DNA of 64,000 bases from NCBI GenBank assembly GCA_002416505.1, contig DIAM01000016.1, forward strand, positions 26,756-90,755, written 5' to 3'. Below the pieces are notes generated by a model. The model worked only from the letters and a program-made list of their open reading frames with translations. It ran no database searches and was not told where the DNA came from. Source of the DNA: Gammaproteobacteria bacterium UBA5078. Its GTDB lineage: Bacteria > Pseudomonadota > Gammaproteobacteria > Pseudomonadales > Pseudohongiellaceae. Both the position numbers and the translations under genes were made by a program. This document shows positions 1 to 7,617 of this stretch, one piece after another (position 1 is the first letter of the stretch; each line of letters begins with the position of its first letter).

Positions 1-615
1 TGCTACATCGGCTGCGGCGTCACCACCGGCATCGGCGCGGTCGTGTTCGATGCGAAGGTAGAGGTGGGCAGCACCGTGGCGGTATTCGGGCTCGGCGGCA
101 TCGGCCTCAACGTGATACAGGGCGCGCGCATGGCAGGTGCCAGCCGCATCATCGGCGTGGACCTGAACCCCGATAAGGTCGCCCTCGCCAAGCAGTTCGG
201 CATGACCGACTTCGTCAATCCCAAGGACGTGGACGACGTGACCGGCCATATCATCGAGATAACCGGCGGTGGCGTTGACTACAGCTTCGAGTGCATCGGC
301 AATGTGAAGGTCATGCGCCAGGCCCTGGAGTGCACCCACAAGGGCTGGGGCGAGTCCTTCATCATCGGCGTGGCCGGCGCGGGTCAGGAGATCTCCACGC
401 GCCCCTTCCAACTAGTCACCGGCCGCTCCTGGCGCGGCAGCGCATTCGGCGGCGCGAGAGGCCGCACCGATGTGCCCCGCATCGTGGACTGGTATATGGA
501 CAAGAAGATCAGCATCGACCCGCTGATTACCCACACCATGCCGCTGGAAGACATCAACAAGGCCTTCGACCTAATGCACGCCGGCAAGAGCATCCGCTCC
601 GTCATCATCTTCTGA
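1..615 (+). CDS. frmA: S-(hydroxymethyl)glutathione dehydrogenase / class III alcohol dehydrogenase, C-terminal part
   Basis: The reading frame is open from the first base, so the gene is cut by the window edge. The visible 204 residues begin inside the catalytic/coenzyme domain with GCGVTTGIG, followed by the NAD-binding GLGGIGLN motif and the class III hallmark stretch SFECIGN. The family oxidises S-hydroxymethylglutathione to S-formylglutathione using NAD, the central step of glutathione-dependent formaldehyde detoxification in the cytoplasm. The protein ends in the typical RSVIIF tail. Its TGA stop is the first three bases of a REP-like repeat (TGATCAAAGG), so the repeat abuts the stop codon. 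No esterase (frmB) lies downstream. The family call is firm; the symbol could equally be adhC. Confidence 0.93.
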   Translation, partial: CYIGCGVTTGIGAVVFDAKVEVGSTVAVFGLGGIGLNVIQGARMAGASRIIGVDLNPDKVALAKQFGMTDFVNPKDVDDVTGHIIEITGGGVDYSFECIGNVKVMRQALECTHKGWGESFIIGVAGAGQEISTRPFQLVTGRSWRGSAFGGARGRTDVPRIVDWYMDKKISIDPLITHTMPLEDINKAFDLMHAGKSIRSVIIF

Positions 616-878
616 TCAAAGGGGTCAGAGTAATTTGGTCCCAGCCAGATCAAAGGGGTCAGAGTAGTTTGATCGTTTTTTGATCAATTTGATCAAAGGG
701 GTCAGAGTAATATGATCGTTTTTTGATCAATTCACCCTAATCCTCTTTCAAGTTGACTATTTTTTGATCAACATACTCTGACCCCCTTGATGGATTTGAT
801 CATTTTTTGATCAACTTACTCTGACCCCTTTGATTCCGCCCATTTGATCGAGCATCAAGTTACTCTGACCCCTTTGGT
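614..878. repeat. REP-like repeat cluster 1 (three direct, three inverted units)
   Basis: Six copies of a unit with the core ATCAAAGGGGTCAGAGTAA lie between frmA and the next gene. Three are on the plus strand (starting at about 614, 649 and 691) and three on the minus strand (cores near 772-790, 814-834 and 858-876). Most are flanked by GATC tetramers and TTTTTTGATCA spacers, so the whole block can fold into a large hairpin. The first unit begins within the frmA stop codon. The same unit recurs near 2.1, 4.5 and 5.8 kb and I see it nowhere else in the window. Confidence 0.9.
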
Positions 879-912
879 TAATCCTTTGATTAACCTAGCC
901 TTTCGCTTGCTA

Positions 913-928
913 CCCCCCGAACGGGGGG
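913..928. other. Perfect GC hairpin upstream of the 1035 gene
   Basis: CCCCCC-GAAC-GGGGGG forms a six-pair stem with a four-base loop. Only a short T run follows, so it is a weak terminator candidate at best. The rest of the interval from the repeats to 1034 shows nothing else I can name. Confidence 0.4.
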
Positions 929-1034
929 TTTGCCTCCCCCCGCCTCTTCGCTACTCTCCTGCCTACGGATCGCTCAGGCTTTTCGTGTCCTTCTTTTTCC
1001 TTATTCAGTAGTACTCGCCTGGAGAGAATATTCA

Positions 1035-2039
1035 ATGAAAGCTGCCACCCAAACCCTGAAAACCGCCGCGCGCAATTGTGCAGCCCTCCTCACTGCAGGC
1101 CTGCTCAGCTCTACGGCATTGGCGGCGGATACCCCCGCTTCCATTCCGACGTCTTTCTTAGGCACCTATAACCTGACCTATGCCAACGCGCAGTCTGGTT
1201 CGCCGATCACGAATGGCACGGCCGTCACGGTCGTGATTGCCGCAAACAATACGGTATGCCTAGGCGGCTATACACTCACTAGCCCGGTGATTCGCAACGG
1301 CAATGGCCATGAGGCAATCTGGACGGAGAGCGCATTGGGCATCGAGATTGCCCTGTCCAGCCTGCTAAATGGTTTCAACGAGATCAATGTTGGTTCTTCA
1401 TCAGGCACATGGTATGGGCAATTGAAAGGCAGCAAATCGAGCACTTCTACAACCGGTTGCGGCGCAGTTACTCCCCCCGCCCCAGACATGACTAAGATCA
1501 ACGAGCTATTCGCTCTAGCCCAGGCGAAGTTCGCGCAGTACTTCCCATCTAGCGCAAATGCAGTCAATCAAGAATTGGATGGGTTTATTTACCGCGCCTA
1601 TCCTGATGGGATTTATCTCGCAATTAACAACGGCGATGTCTATGTGATGGGTGGGACATTCGGCAATGAGCCGAGCAAGCAAGGTTCGCTCGAGGCAATT
1701 CTCTCGGAGTTGGCAGGAACCGATGTAGATATCGATATTCCAGATGCGGCCCAGGGTGACTATAAGCTAGTGGTTTCAGGGGATATTACTGTTCTCGGAA
1801 TCAAATCTTCGTTCGGTGGGATTACGATCGATAAAATTGCGGCACCCAGCGCAACTGACATTCCTGGCATTCGAGACGCAGTTAAAGCGTCGCTCAAAGA
1901 CATTAACTTCGTTGGGACTATAGAGGTGTCCGAAGTGACAACAACAGACAGTGCGTTTAGTTTCAGGATCGCATTTACAGGAACCTCAAGCGGCGTCAAC
2001 ATTAACTACAACTTGCTGTACAACTACACCAAGCTGTAA
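1035..2039 (+). CDS. Secreted protein of unknown function (334 aa)
   Basis: I do not recognise the family. The start is the ATG at 1035 because a GGAGAG ribosome-binding site sits just upstream and the first 31 residues form a clear Sec signal (positive start, hydrophobic LLTAGLLSSTALA, cleavage near AAD). The open frame extends further upstream, but that part is not signal-like. The mature part is rich in Thr, Ser, Gly and Ala and looks beta-structured. It has two cysteines in the mature N-terminal half (near CLGGY and TGCGAV) that could form a disulphide. It is periplasmic, outer-membrane associated or released. A strong terminator follows, so it is probably monocistronic. The base composition is more AT-rich than neighbouring genes. 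Confidence 0.75.
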   Translation: MKAATQTLKTAARNCAALLTAGLLSSTALAADTPASIPTSFLGTYNLTYANAQSGSPITNGTAVTVVIAANNTVCLGGYTLTSPVIRNGNGHEAIWTESALGIEIALSSLLNGFNEINVGSSSGTWYGQLKGSKSSTSTTGCGAVTPPAPDMTKINELFALAQAKFAQYFPSSANAVNQELDGFIYRAYPDGIYLAINNGDVYVMGGTFGNEPSKQGSLEAILSELAGTDVDIDIPDAAQGDYKLVVSGDITVLGIKSSFGGITIDKIAAPSATDIPGIRDAVKASLKDINFVGTIEVSEVTTTDSAFSFRIAFTGTSSGVNINYNLLYNYTKL

Positions 2040-2060
2040 GTTCAAAAACCGCAGTATCAA

Positions 2061-2090
2061 AGGCCGCCCCTCTATAGGGCGGCCTTTTTT
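2061..2090 (+). terminator. Intrinsic terminator of the 1035-2039 gene
   Basis: AGGCCGCCC and GGGCGGCCT form a perfect nine-pair stem around a seven-base loop, followed by a run of six T. It starts about 20 bases after the stop codon. Confidence 0.9.
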
Positions 2091-2123
2091 ATGGGCCATC
2101 CAACAATATTGGATAAGCAAAGG

Positions 2124-2213
2124 GATCAAAGGGGTCAGAGTAATTTGATCGATAAACGATCAAATTACTCTGACCCCTTTGATCCAATCCAAATTACTCT
2201 GACCCCTTTGATC
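2124..2213. repeat. REP-like repeat cluster 2 (27-bp inverted pair plus one extra unit)
   Basis: Unit 2124-2150 and its exact reverse complement 2158-2184 are separated by seven bases (GATAAAC), giving a perfect 27-pair stem. A third, minus-strand unit occupies 2191-2213. The third unit overlaps the end of the cupin gene and supplies its last codons and stop. Confidence 0.93.
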
Positions 2214-2541
2214 TTTCGTTCGGAAAATGGATGGCTAGCCAGATCGTGTCTTGATTTGGGTCTGTCCACTCTACTCGGTGCTTCTTTAGGGCTGGGATCG
2301 CCACGTAGTCGCCTTCGTTCAGGGCAGTTTCGCTGCCATCTTCCCAGCACAGTTTTGCCGCGCCCTTTAGGAGCAGGACCCACTCGTGGCGTTCTTGCTC
2401 ATACCATGTGTCGGGAGCGCTGCGTTGTCCGCGGGACACGATGCGCTCGATAAGGACGCCGGACTGCTCCCACAGAGGCTGAAACACCTCCGCCGCGCTA
2501 GCATCCGCTAATGAGTTTAGGATATTGCCGCTTGCCTTCAT
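2194..2541 (-). CDS. Small cupin-domain protein
   Basis: The 115-residue product is a single cupin barrel of the length usual for stand-alone small cupins. The first cupin motif is around residues 47-60 (His52, Glu53 and a following KGAAKL strand) and the second around 76-90 (NEGDYVAIPALKKHRV, with His88). Such proteins bind a metal or small ligand; the substrate cannot be inferred. The start chosen is the ATG at 2541, with AGAGG a few bases upstream. A longer frame to 2622 has no ribosome-binding site. The last residues RSKGSE and the TAA stop are encoded by a REP-like repeat unit, so the repeat has replaced or extended the original C-terminus. It is transcribed divergently from the 2665 gene. 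Confidence 0.8.
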   Translation of the reverse strand: MKASGNILNSLADASAAEVFQPLWEQSGVLIERIVSRGQRSAPDTWYEQERHEWVLLLKGAAKLCWEDGSETALNEGDYVAIPALKKHRVEWTDPNQDTIWLAIHFPNERSKGSE

Positions 2542-2588
2542 TCGCCGCCTCTTTGATTTTTTCCTGTGCCCCCTCGGGGCCAAGGCCG

Positions 2589-2594
2589 TATAAT
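2589..2594 (+). promoter_or_regulatory. Possible -10 element of the 2665 gene
   Basis: A perfect TATAAT lies about 70 bases before the ATG at 2665, in the gap between divergent genes. I find no good -35 at 16-18 bases, so the call is tentative. Confidence 0.3.
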
Positions 2595-2664
2595 ACGCCC
2601 ATAGGCCTCGGGCTGGCGCCACATCTGCTCGCCGTGGCTAATTGACTAAAAAAAGGGAGAGATT

Positions 2665-3075
2665 ATGCAGCACCTTATGCGCCGTTTTACCCGCTCGACG
2701 CCAGCCCTGCTGGCCTTGGCGGCATTCAGTTATGCCACGCTCAGCTATGCGCAAGCCCCTAATATCATTGGAGAATGGCGCGGCACCTACAATATCAACA
2801 TCGGCGGCGACCGTGACATCGTCTTCACCCTAGTGGAAACCGATGGTGTGATTACGGGCATGTTCGACGATGTCGGCTCTGGCATCGAGGGCGTGCGTAT
2901 CGAGGGCGTTTCTATCGAGGGTCAGGAGGTGCATTTCTCCATTCCCCGCATCACCGGCGAATACTTCGGCACGATCCACCGCGACCTAGGCCTAGATGGC
3001 CAACCCATCCGCATCGATGGCGATTGGAGCCGCGCGGGCGAGTTCGTGCCCATTACCCTGTACCGCACACAGTAA
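2665..3075 (+). CDS. Small secreted beta-rich protein of unknown function
   Basis: The 136-residue product has a Sec signal of about 29 residues ending in SYAQA. The mature part alternates short strands (GEWRGTYNINIGGD, VRIEGVSIEGQEV) and resembles small periplasmic lipocalin-like or ligand-binding barrels, but I cannot assign a family. GGAGAG precedes the ATG by a few bases. The gene is 12 bases ahead of gloA on the same strand and may be co-transcribed with gloA and folD. Confidence 0.7.
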   Translation: MQHLMRRFTRSTPALLALAAFSYATLSYAQAPNIIGEWRGTYNINIGGDRDIVFTLVETDGVITGMFDDVGSGIEGVRIEGVSIEGQEVHFSIPRITGEYFGTIHRDLGLDGQPIRIDGDWSRAGEFVPITLYRTQ

Positions 3076-3087
3076 GGAGCCCGACCG

Positions 3088-3507
3088 ATGAAATACCTGC
3101 ACACGATGATTCGCGTGAGCGACCTCGACGCATCCCTCGACTTCTTCTGCAAGAAACTTGGCCTGAAGGAAGTGCAGCGCCGCGAGATCGAACAAGGCCG
3201 CTTCACGCTAGTATTCCTAGCCGCGCCGGGTGACGAGGACGCGCAGATCGAGTTGACCTATAACTGGGACCCGGAGGAATACGATGAGGGCCGCAACTTC
3301 GGTCACTTGGCTTATTGTGTAAAAGACATCTATGCCACCTGCGAGCATCTGCGCAAAGAAGGCGTGACGATCAATCGTCCGCCCCGCGACGGCCGCATGG
3401 CGTTTATTCGCTCGCCCGACAACATCTCGATAGAGCTTCTGCAGGAAGGCGAGCCACTGCCTCCACAGGAGCCTTGGCTGAGCATGGCCAATACGGGCAA
3501 GTGGTAA
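3088..3507 (+). CDS. gloA: Lactoylglutathione lyase (glyoxalase I)
   Basis: A 139-residue single-copy VOC-fold protein that isomerises the methylglyoxal-glutathione hemithioacetal to S-lactoylglutathione in the cytoplasm. The four metal ligands of the bacterial enzyme are all present at the expected spacing: His5, Glu55, His73 and Glu116. Length matches the short bacterial type, which usually uses Ni or Co. It works in the same electrophile-detoxification sphere as the glutathione-dependent alcohol dehydrogenase at the left edge, although they are not one operon. An AAGGAG site precedes the start. Confidence 0.93.
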   Translation: MKYLHTMIRVSDLDASLDFFCKKLGLKEVQRREIEQGRFTLVFLAAPGDEDAQIELTYNWDPEEYDEGRNFGHLAYCVKDIYATCEHLRKEGVTINRPPRDGRMAFIRSPDNISIELLQEGEPLPPQEPWLSMANTGKW

Positions 3508-3545
3508 GCCTCGACCAATTTTCAATTTAAGTTAGGAAGCCATCA

Positions 3546-4427
3546 ATGCAATTATTAGACGGAAAAGCCACCTCGGAGAAAATCAAGGTGGAGATCGCCG
3601 AGCAGGTCAAACTCATACAGGCAGCTGGCGGGCGTGTGCCACATCTCGCCGCGATACTCGTCGGCAACGATGGCGCGAGTGAGACCTATGTAAACAATAA
3701 AGTCTTGGACTGCCGCCAGGTGGGTTTCGAGTCGACTCTGATTCGTCTACCGACCGAGGTAAGCGAGGAAGAACTGCTCAAGCGTATCGATCACCTGAAC
3801 CGCGACAAGAACATCGACGGCTTCATCGTGCAGGTTCCGCTACCCAAGCACATCGACGAGGCGCGCATAACGCTCGCGATCGACCCGCTCAAAGATGTCG
3901 ACGGCTTCTCCCCTGCCAGCGTCGGACGCATGTGCCTAGGCATGCCGACCTTCGTTTCCGCCACGCCTCACGGCATTATGGAGCTGCTGCGTCGTTATGA
4001 GGTAGATACAGAGGGCAAGCACTGCGTAGTAGTAGGCCGCAGCAATATCGTCGGCACGCCGATGTCGATCCTGATGTCACGCAATAGCAAGCCCGGCAAT
4101 GCCACCGTTACACTAGTACACAGCCGAACGCCTAATATGGCCGAGATATGTCGCACTGCCGATATCCTCATCGTCGCAATTGGCAAACCGAATTTCGTGA
4201 ACGAATCCATGGTGAAAGAGGGTGCCGTGGTGGTCGACGTGGGCATCACCCGCGTGACAGATACAACACGCCCTTCCGGCTTCAGGCTCATCGGCGACGT
4301 GGAATTCGAGGCGGTCAAAGACAAATGCTCATTCATCACCCCAGTGCCAGGCGGCGTTGGCCCGATGACGCGCGCCGCATTGTTGTTGAACACGCTTAAA
4401 GCCCAGAGCATGAGCAAAGAATTGTAG
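3546..4427 (+). CDS. folD: Bifunctional methylenetetrahydrofolate dehydrogenase / methenyltetrahydrofolate cyclohydrolase
   Basis: The 293-residue product interconverts methylene-, methenyl- and formyl-tetrahydrofolate with NADP, supplying one-carbon units. Visible signatures are the Tyr48-Lys52 catalytic pair in YVNNK, the substrate loop DGFIVQVPLPKHI, the NADP site GRSNIVGTPM and the C-terminal PVPGGVGPMT loop. Its length is typical. It starts 38 bases after gloA, with AGGAAG upstream of the ATG. It is followed by REP-like repeat cluster 3. Confidence 0.96.
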   Translation: MQLLDGKATSEKIKVEIAEQVKLIQAAGGRVPHLAAILVGNDGASETYVNNKVLDCRQVGFESTLIRLPTEVSEEELLKRIDHLNRDKNIDGFIVQVPLPKHIDEARITLAIDPLKDVDGFSPASVGRMCLGMPTFVSATPHGIMELLRRYEVDTEGKHCVVVGRSNIVGTPMSILMSRNSKPGNATVTLVHSRTPNMAEICRTADILIVAIGKPNFVNESMVKEGAVVVDVGITRVTDTTRPSGFRLIGDVEFEAVKDKCSFITPVPGGVGPMTRAALLLNTLKAQSMSKEL

Positions 4428-4435
4428 AAACAAAT

Positions 4436-4564
4436 CAGATCAGAGTAACTATCAAGAGGCGCGATCAAAGGGGTCAGAGGATCAAAGGGGTCAGAGTAAT
4501 TTGATCATTTTTTGATCAAATTACTCTGACCCCTTTGATCAAAATTACTCTGACCCCTTTGATC
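4436..4564. repeat. REP-like repeat cluster 3
   Basis: A degenerate fragment near 4436-4449 and a truncated unit at 4463-4479 precede a perfect inverted pair: 4480-4506 and 4514-4540, 27 bp each, separated by the seven-base loop ATTTTTT. A further minus-strand unit runs from 4541 to 4564. The order plus, minus, minus repeats the arrangement of cluster 2. The block lies between folD and the aminotransferase. Confidence 0.93.
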
Positions 4565-4594
4565 TTTCGTATCTCTCTATAACGGAGTTTTTCC

Positions 4595-5788
4595 ATGTTC
4601 GAACACCTAAGTCCCTTGGCAGCCGACCCGATACTCGGCCTTATGACCGCGTTTCGTGCCGATGAGAACGCCCACAAGATCGACCTCGGTGTTGGCGTCT
4701 ACAAAGACGAGGCCGGCACCACTCCTGTCATGCGTGCCGTGAAAGAGGCAGAGACTCGCCTACTCGCCAGCCAGGCGACCAAGAGCTATGTCGGCCCGGC
4801 GGGTAACGCGGTCTATAACGAAGAGATCGCCAATCTGATCTTGGGCAGCGAACTCGCCACTAAGACCAAGGCACTTCGCTGCACGTTTCAGACACCAGGC
4901 GGCTGCGGCGGCCTGCGCCTAGCCGCAGAGTTCATCAACAAGAGCAAGCCGGGCGCGCGTATCTTCGTGAGCGACCCCACTTGGGCGAACCACATCCCCC
5001 TTCTGGGCGATGCGGGTCTGCAGATCGAGAAATACCCCTACTACGACTACGATAGCCACAGCATTCGCTTCGACGACATGATGAGCTCTCTACACCACGC
5101 TAAAAAGGGCGACCTAGTGTTGCTGCACGGCTGCTGCCATAACCCCTGCGGCGCGGACCTGAGTCATGACCAGTGGCGCGACATAAGAGACTTAGCGCTC
5201 AAGAACGGCTTCACCCCCTTCATCGACCTCGCCTACCAAGGCCTCGGCGATGGCGTGGACGAAGACTGCTTTGGCGTGCGCCTGCTCGCAGACGCCCTGC
5301 CCGAGCTCATCATCGTGAGCTCCTGCTCCAAGAACTTCGGCGTATACCGCGAGCGCGTCGGCGCATTGACCGTCATCTGCTCGTCGCCAGCCTCCATGAA
5401 GGCCACCTCGAGCCTGATCGCCGGCACCGCGCGTGGCATCTACTCCATGCCGCCAGACCACGGCGGCACCGTCGTCGAGATGATCCTCACCAACCCCGCC
5501 ATGCGCGCCGACTGGGAACAGGAACTCACCCAGATGCGCCAACGCATCAACGGCCTACGCACATTGCTAGTAGACCGCCTGCATGCCGCAGACGTAGGGC
5601 GTGATTTTAGTTTCATTCAGAACGAGAAAGGCATGTTCTCCTTCCTCGGCATCGACGTGCCGCAGGTGCAGACACTCGTGAAGGATTACAGCATCTATCT
5701 GGTGGATTCGAGTAGGATCAACGTTGCTGGCATCAACAACGCCAACATCGATTATTTGGTTAGCAGTATCAAGAAGGTGATTGCTTGA
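4595..5788 (+). CDS. Aromatic/aspartate aminotransferase (class I, AspC/TyrB type)
   Basis: A 397-residue PLP enzyme that transfers the amino group between glutamate and oxaloacetate or aromatic 2-oxo acids in the cytoplasm. The cofactor lysine is Lys246 in SSCSKNFGVYRERVG, with the phosphate-binding Arg254. NPCG at 183-186 holds the PLP-binding Asn, and the KVGVYKDE-type N-terminal segment of the AspC/TyrB subgroup appears as LGVGVYKDEAG. ACGGAG lies upstream of the ATG. It converges on a DAHP synthase, so a role in Phe/Tyr synthesis is plausible, but AspC and TyrB cannot be told apart by eye. Confidence 0.93.
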   Translation: MFEHLSPLAADPILGLMTAFRADENAHKIDLGVGVYKDEAGTTPVMRAVKEAETRLLASQATKSYVGPAGNAVYNEEIANLILGSELATKTKALRCTFQTPGGCGGLRLAAEFINKSKPGARIFVSDPTWANHIPLLGDAGLQIEKYPYYDYDSHSIRFDDMMSSLHHAKKGDLVLLHGCCHNPCGADLSHDQWRDIRDLALKNGFTPFIDLAYQGLGDGVDEDCFGVRLLADALPELIIVSSCSKNFGVYRERVGALTVICSSPASMKATSSLIAGTARGIYSMPPDHGGTVVEMILTNPAMRADWEQELTQMRQRINGLRTLLVDRLHAADVGRDFSFIQNEKGMFSFLGIDVPQVQTLVKDYSIYLVDSSRINVAGINNANIDYLVSSIKKVIA

Positions 5789-5847
5789 TAGGTGGGGTCA
5801 GAGCAACTCGATCAAAAATCGATCAAGTTACTCTGACCCCTTTGATC
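5788..5847. repeat. REP-like repeat cluster 4 between convergent genes
   Basis: A degenerate plus-strand unit (about 5788-5813) and a minus-strand unit (5821-5847) are again separated by seven bases. The block fills the gap between the stops of the aminotransferase and the DAHP synthase and could act as a shared 3' structure. The right unit ends directly at the DAHP synthase stop codon. Confidence 0.9.
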
Positions 5848-6912
5848 CTAGCGCTTCGCTAGCACCGGCTGCAATGCGGCCGCCATCTCGCGCAGCGCCT
5901 TCTCGGTCGACTCCCAATTGATACATGCATCCGTGATCGAGACTCCGTATTTGATCTCTTCCAGGTCGTCGGGGATCGGCTGATTACCCTCGCACAGATT
6001 ACTCTCCAGCATCACCCCGATGATCGACTTATTGCCCGCCACGATCTGCTGCGTGACGCTGGTCAATACATCCAGCTGTCTGTTGTGATCCTTCTGCGAA
6101 TTGCCATGGCTACAATCCACCATGATGTTCACCGGCAGGTTTGCCTTCTTCAGGTCTTCCTCGCAGCGCTGCACAAACTCCGCCTCATAATTAGGCGTCT
6201 TGCCGCCACGCAGGATCACGTGACAATGCGGATTGCCCGATGTGCGGAACGCCGCCACCTTGCCCTCTTCCGTGATGCTGATGAAGGAGTTGGCCGAGGA
6301 CGCCGAACGAATCGCATTCACCGCCACCGTCAGACTGCCGTCCACATTGTTCTTGAAGCCCACCGCCGAGGATATGCCGCTAGACAGCTTACGATGCGTG
6401 GGCGACTCGGTAGTGCGCGCCCCGATCGCCGTCCAGGAAACCAGATCCTGCAGATACTGTGGAGAGATCAAATCCAAAGCCTCGATCGCGATCGGCAGGC
6501 CCAGATTATTGATATCCAACATCAACTGTCGCCCGATGCGCAGCCCTTGTTCGATGCGATGGGTATTATCCAAGTTAGGATCATAAATCAGCCCCTCCCA
6601 ACCGACAGTCGTGCGTGGCTTCTCGAAATAGACGCGCATGACCAGCATGAGCGAGTCTTTCAATTCCTCGGCCAGTGGCTGGAGCAGCTTGGCATAGGCC
6701 ATGGCCTCGTCGACGTTGTGGATCGAGCAGGGGCCGACCACGACGATAAGGCGCTTGTCCTTACGATCCAAAATATTCTTAACGCCCTTATGCCCATTCA
6801 AAACGGATTGCAGGGCGGCGCCAGTAACCGGCATAGCCTCCTTCAATTCGCGTGGGCTAGGCAGCTCTTCCTGCAAAATAATATGCAGGTTGTCGTTCTC
6901 TCTCTGGTCCAT
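5848..6912 (-). CDS. 3-deoxy-7-phosphoheptulonate synthase (DAHP synthase, AroF/G/H class)
   Basis: A 354-residue class I DAHP synthase that condenses phosphoenolpyruvate and erythrose 4-phosphate, the first step of the shikimate pathway. The metal-binding Cys is in VVVGPCSIHN (Cys62), and FEKPRTTVGWEGL carries the PEP-binding residues. The length and N-terminal extension fit the E. coli AroF/AroG/AroH group, whose members are each inhibited by one aromatic amino acid; the sequence does not let me say which. The upstream 100 bases show no attenuator-like hairpin or leader peptide. Confidence 0.95.
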   Translation of the reverse strand: MDQRENDNLHIILQEELPSPRELKEAMPVTGAALQSVLNGHKGVKNILDRKDKRLIVVVGPCSIHNVDEAMAYAKLLQPLAEELKDSLMLVMRVYFEKPRTTVGWEGLIYDPNLDNTHRIEQGLRIGRQLMLDINNLGLPIAIEALDLISPQYLQDLVSWTAIGARTTESPTHRKLSSGISSAVGFKNNVDGSLTVAVNAIRSASSANSFISITEEGKVAAFRTSGNPHCHVILRGGKTPNYEAEFVQRCEEDLKKANLPVNIMVDCSHGNSQKDHNRQLDVLTSVTQQIVAGNKSIIGVMLESNLCEGNQPIPDDLEEIKYGVSITDACINWESTEKALREMAAALQPVLAKR

Positions 6913-7002
6913 AATAATTCTCTTGTCTCTCGTGTCTTGAATATGTGGGGCGTTGATGTCCCGTTTTAAAGATTCAGTGTTCTAGTTCGTGTCTTGTTCA
7001 GT

Positions 7003-7122
7003 GAGGGAAGAGGAGTGGGATATTAGGCGCTGGACACGCTACAAGCACATCCATGTGGGCTCGACGACCACCATCCATGGCGGTCGACGGTCACATCGCC
7101 TAACATCCCACTCCTCTTCCTC
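7003..7122. repeat. Nested palindromic element A
   Basis: Outer arms 7003-7029 and 7097-7122 are complementary over about 25 positions with one mismatch and one bulge. Inside are two smaller palindromes: CACATCCATGTG (7047-7058) and CGACCACCATCCATGGCGGT... (7065-7086). It lies in the long gap downstream of murJ. It shares its inner motifs, but not its outer arms, with elements B to E. Confidence 0.85.
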
Positions 7123-7233
7123 GATATTCTTGCCAACGATTTGGGAGCCTGCTTTTAAGCCTCAATTTTAAATGTCGGCGCATCAACTCATTCACGCTTA
7201 GTGTCGCAAAGCTCTCAAGTTAATCTAAAGTAA

Positions 7234-7401
7234 GGCCTAAGGCGTGCGGTGATGCCTGACAGGACCTTCGACGGCCACGGTCGATGAATTGCTCCTGCAT
7301 TCTCGACACTCCCGCCATCCATGGCGGTCGGATTCCGGCGTAGAGCCTACAAGGACGTACTCGCGGCGTGTCCTGACAGGTATTACCGTGCGGCTTAGGC
7401 C
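7234..7401. repeat. Nested palindromic element B
   Basis: Outer arms 7234-7265 and 7370-7401 match over 32 positions with six differences, four of which would still form G-U pairs in RNA. The core contains GATGAATTGCTCCTGCATTC and the palindrome CCGCCATCCATGGCGG at 7312-7327. It is shared with the elements near 19 and 25 kb. Confidence 0.85.
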
Positions 7402-7549
7402 GATATAAGAACACTAAATCCCTAAGCCCAAACTCAAACTAATGCCAAAATCGAAACTCAAATGGCACGCCTAACGAGCAATTCCGCATGGCTTGGGCCG
7501 AAGCAAGAACTCCAAATCCCTAAGCCCAGTCTCAAACCAATGCCAAAAT
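7386..7549. repeat. Diverged 66-bp direct repeat, period 98
   Basis: Segments 7386-7451 and 7484-7549 align without gaps at roughly 82 percent by hand comparison (12 differences in 66). Both contain AAATCCCTAAGCCCA and AATGCCAAAAT. The first copy overlaps the right arm of element B. The rest of the 6913-7617 gap has no convincing gene. Confidence 0.8.
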
Positions 7550-7617
7550 AGTGCCACATCAACCAAGCCCACCACCACCGCAAACTCTCTATCACGACAA
7601 TGCAAAATTTGAACTAC

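Noticed and set aside
2091..2453. 120-codon plus-strand frame through the REP cluster and cupin gene
   Set aside because: Antisense to the well-supported cupin gene and starts in repeat sequence.
6913..7010. Leader-peptide attenuator for the DAHP synthase gene
   Set aside because: Looked for by analogy with argD; no leader ORF with aromatic codons or terminator hairpin is present.
7003..7122. Integron attC site (the right arm has GCCTAAC-like bases)
   Set aside because: Arms extend past the core in perfect pairing, there is no GTTRRRY partner at the expected end and no integrase or cassette.
6989..7171. 60-codon frame inside palindromic element A
   Set aside because: Encoded by the repeat itself; similar pseudo-frames appear in other copies of the family because the cores are shared.
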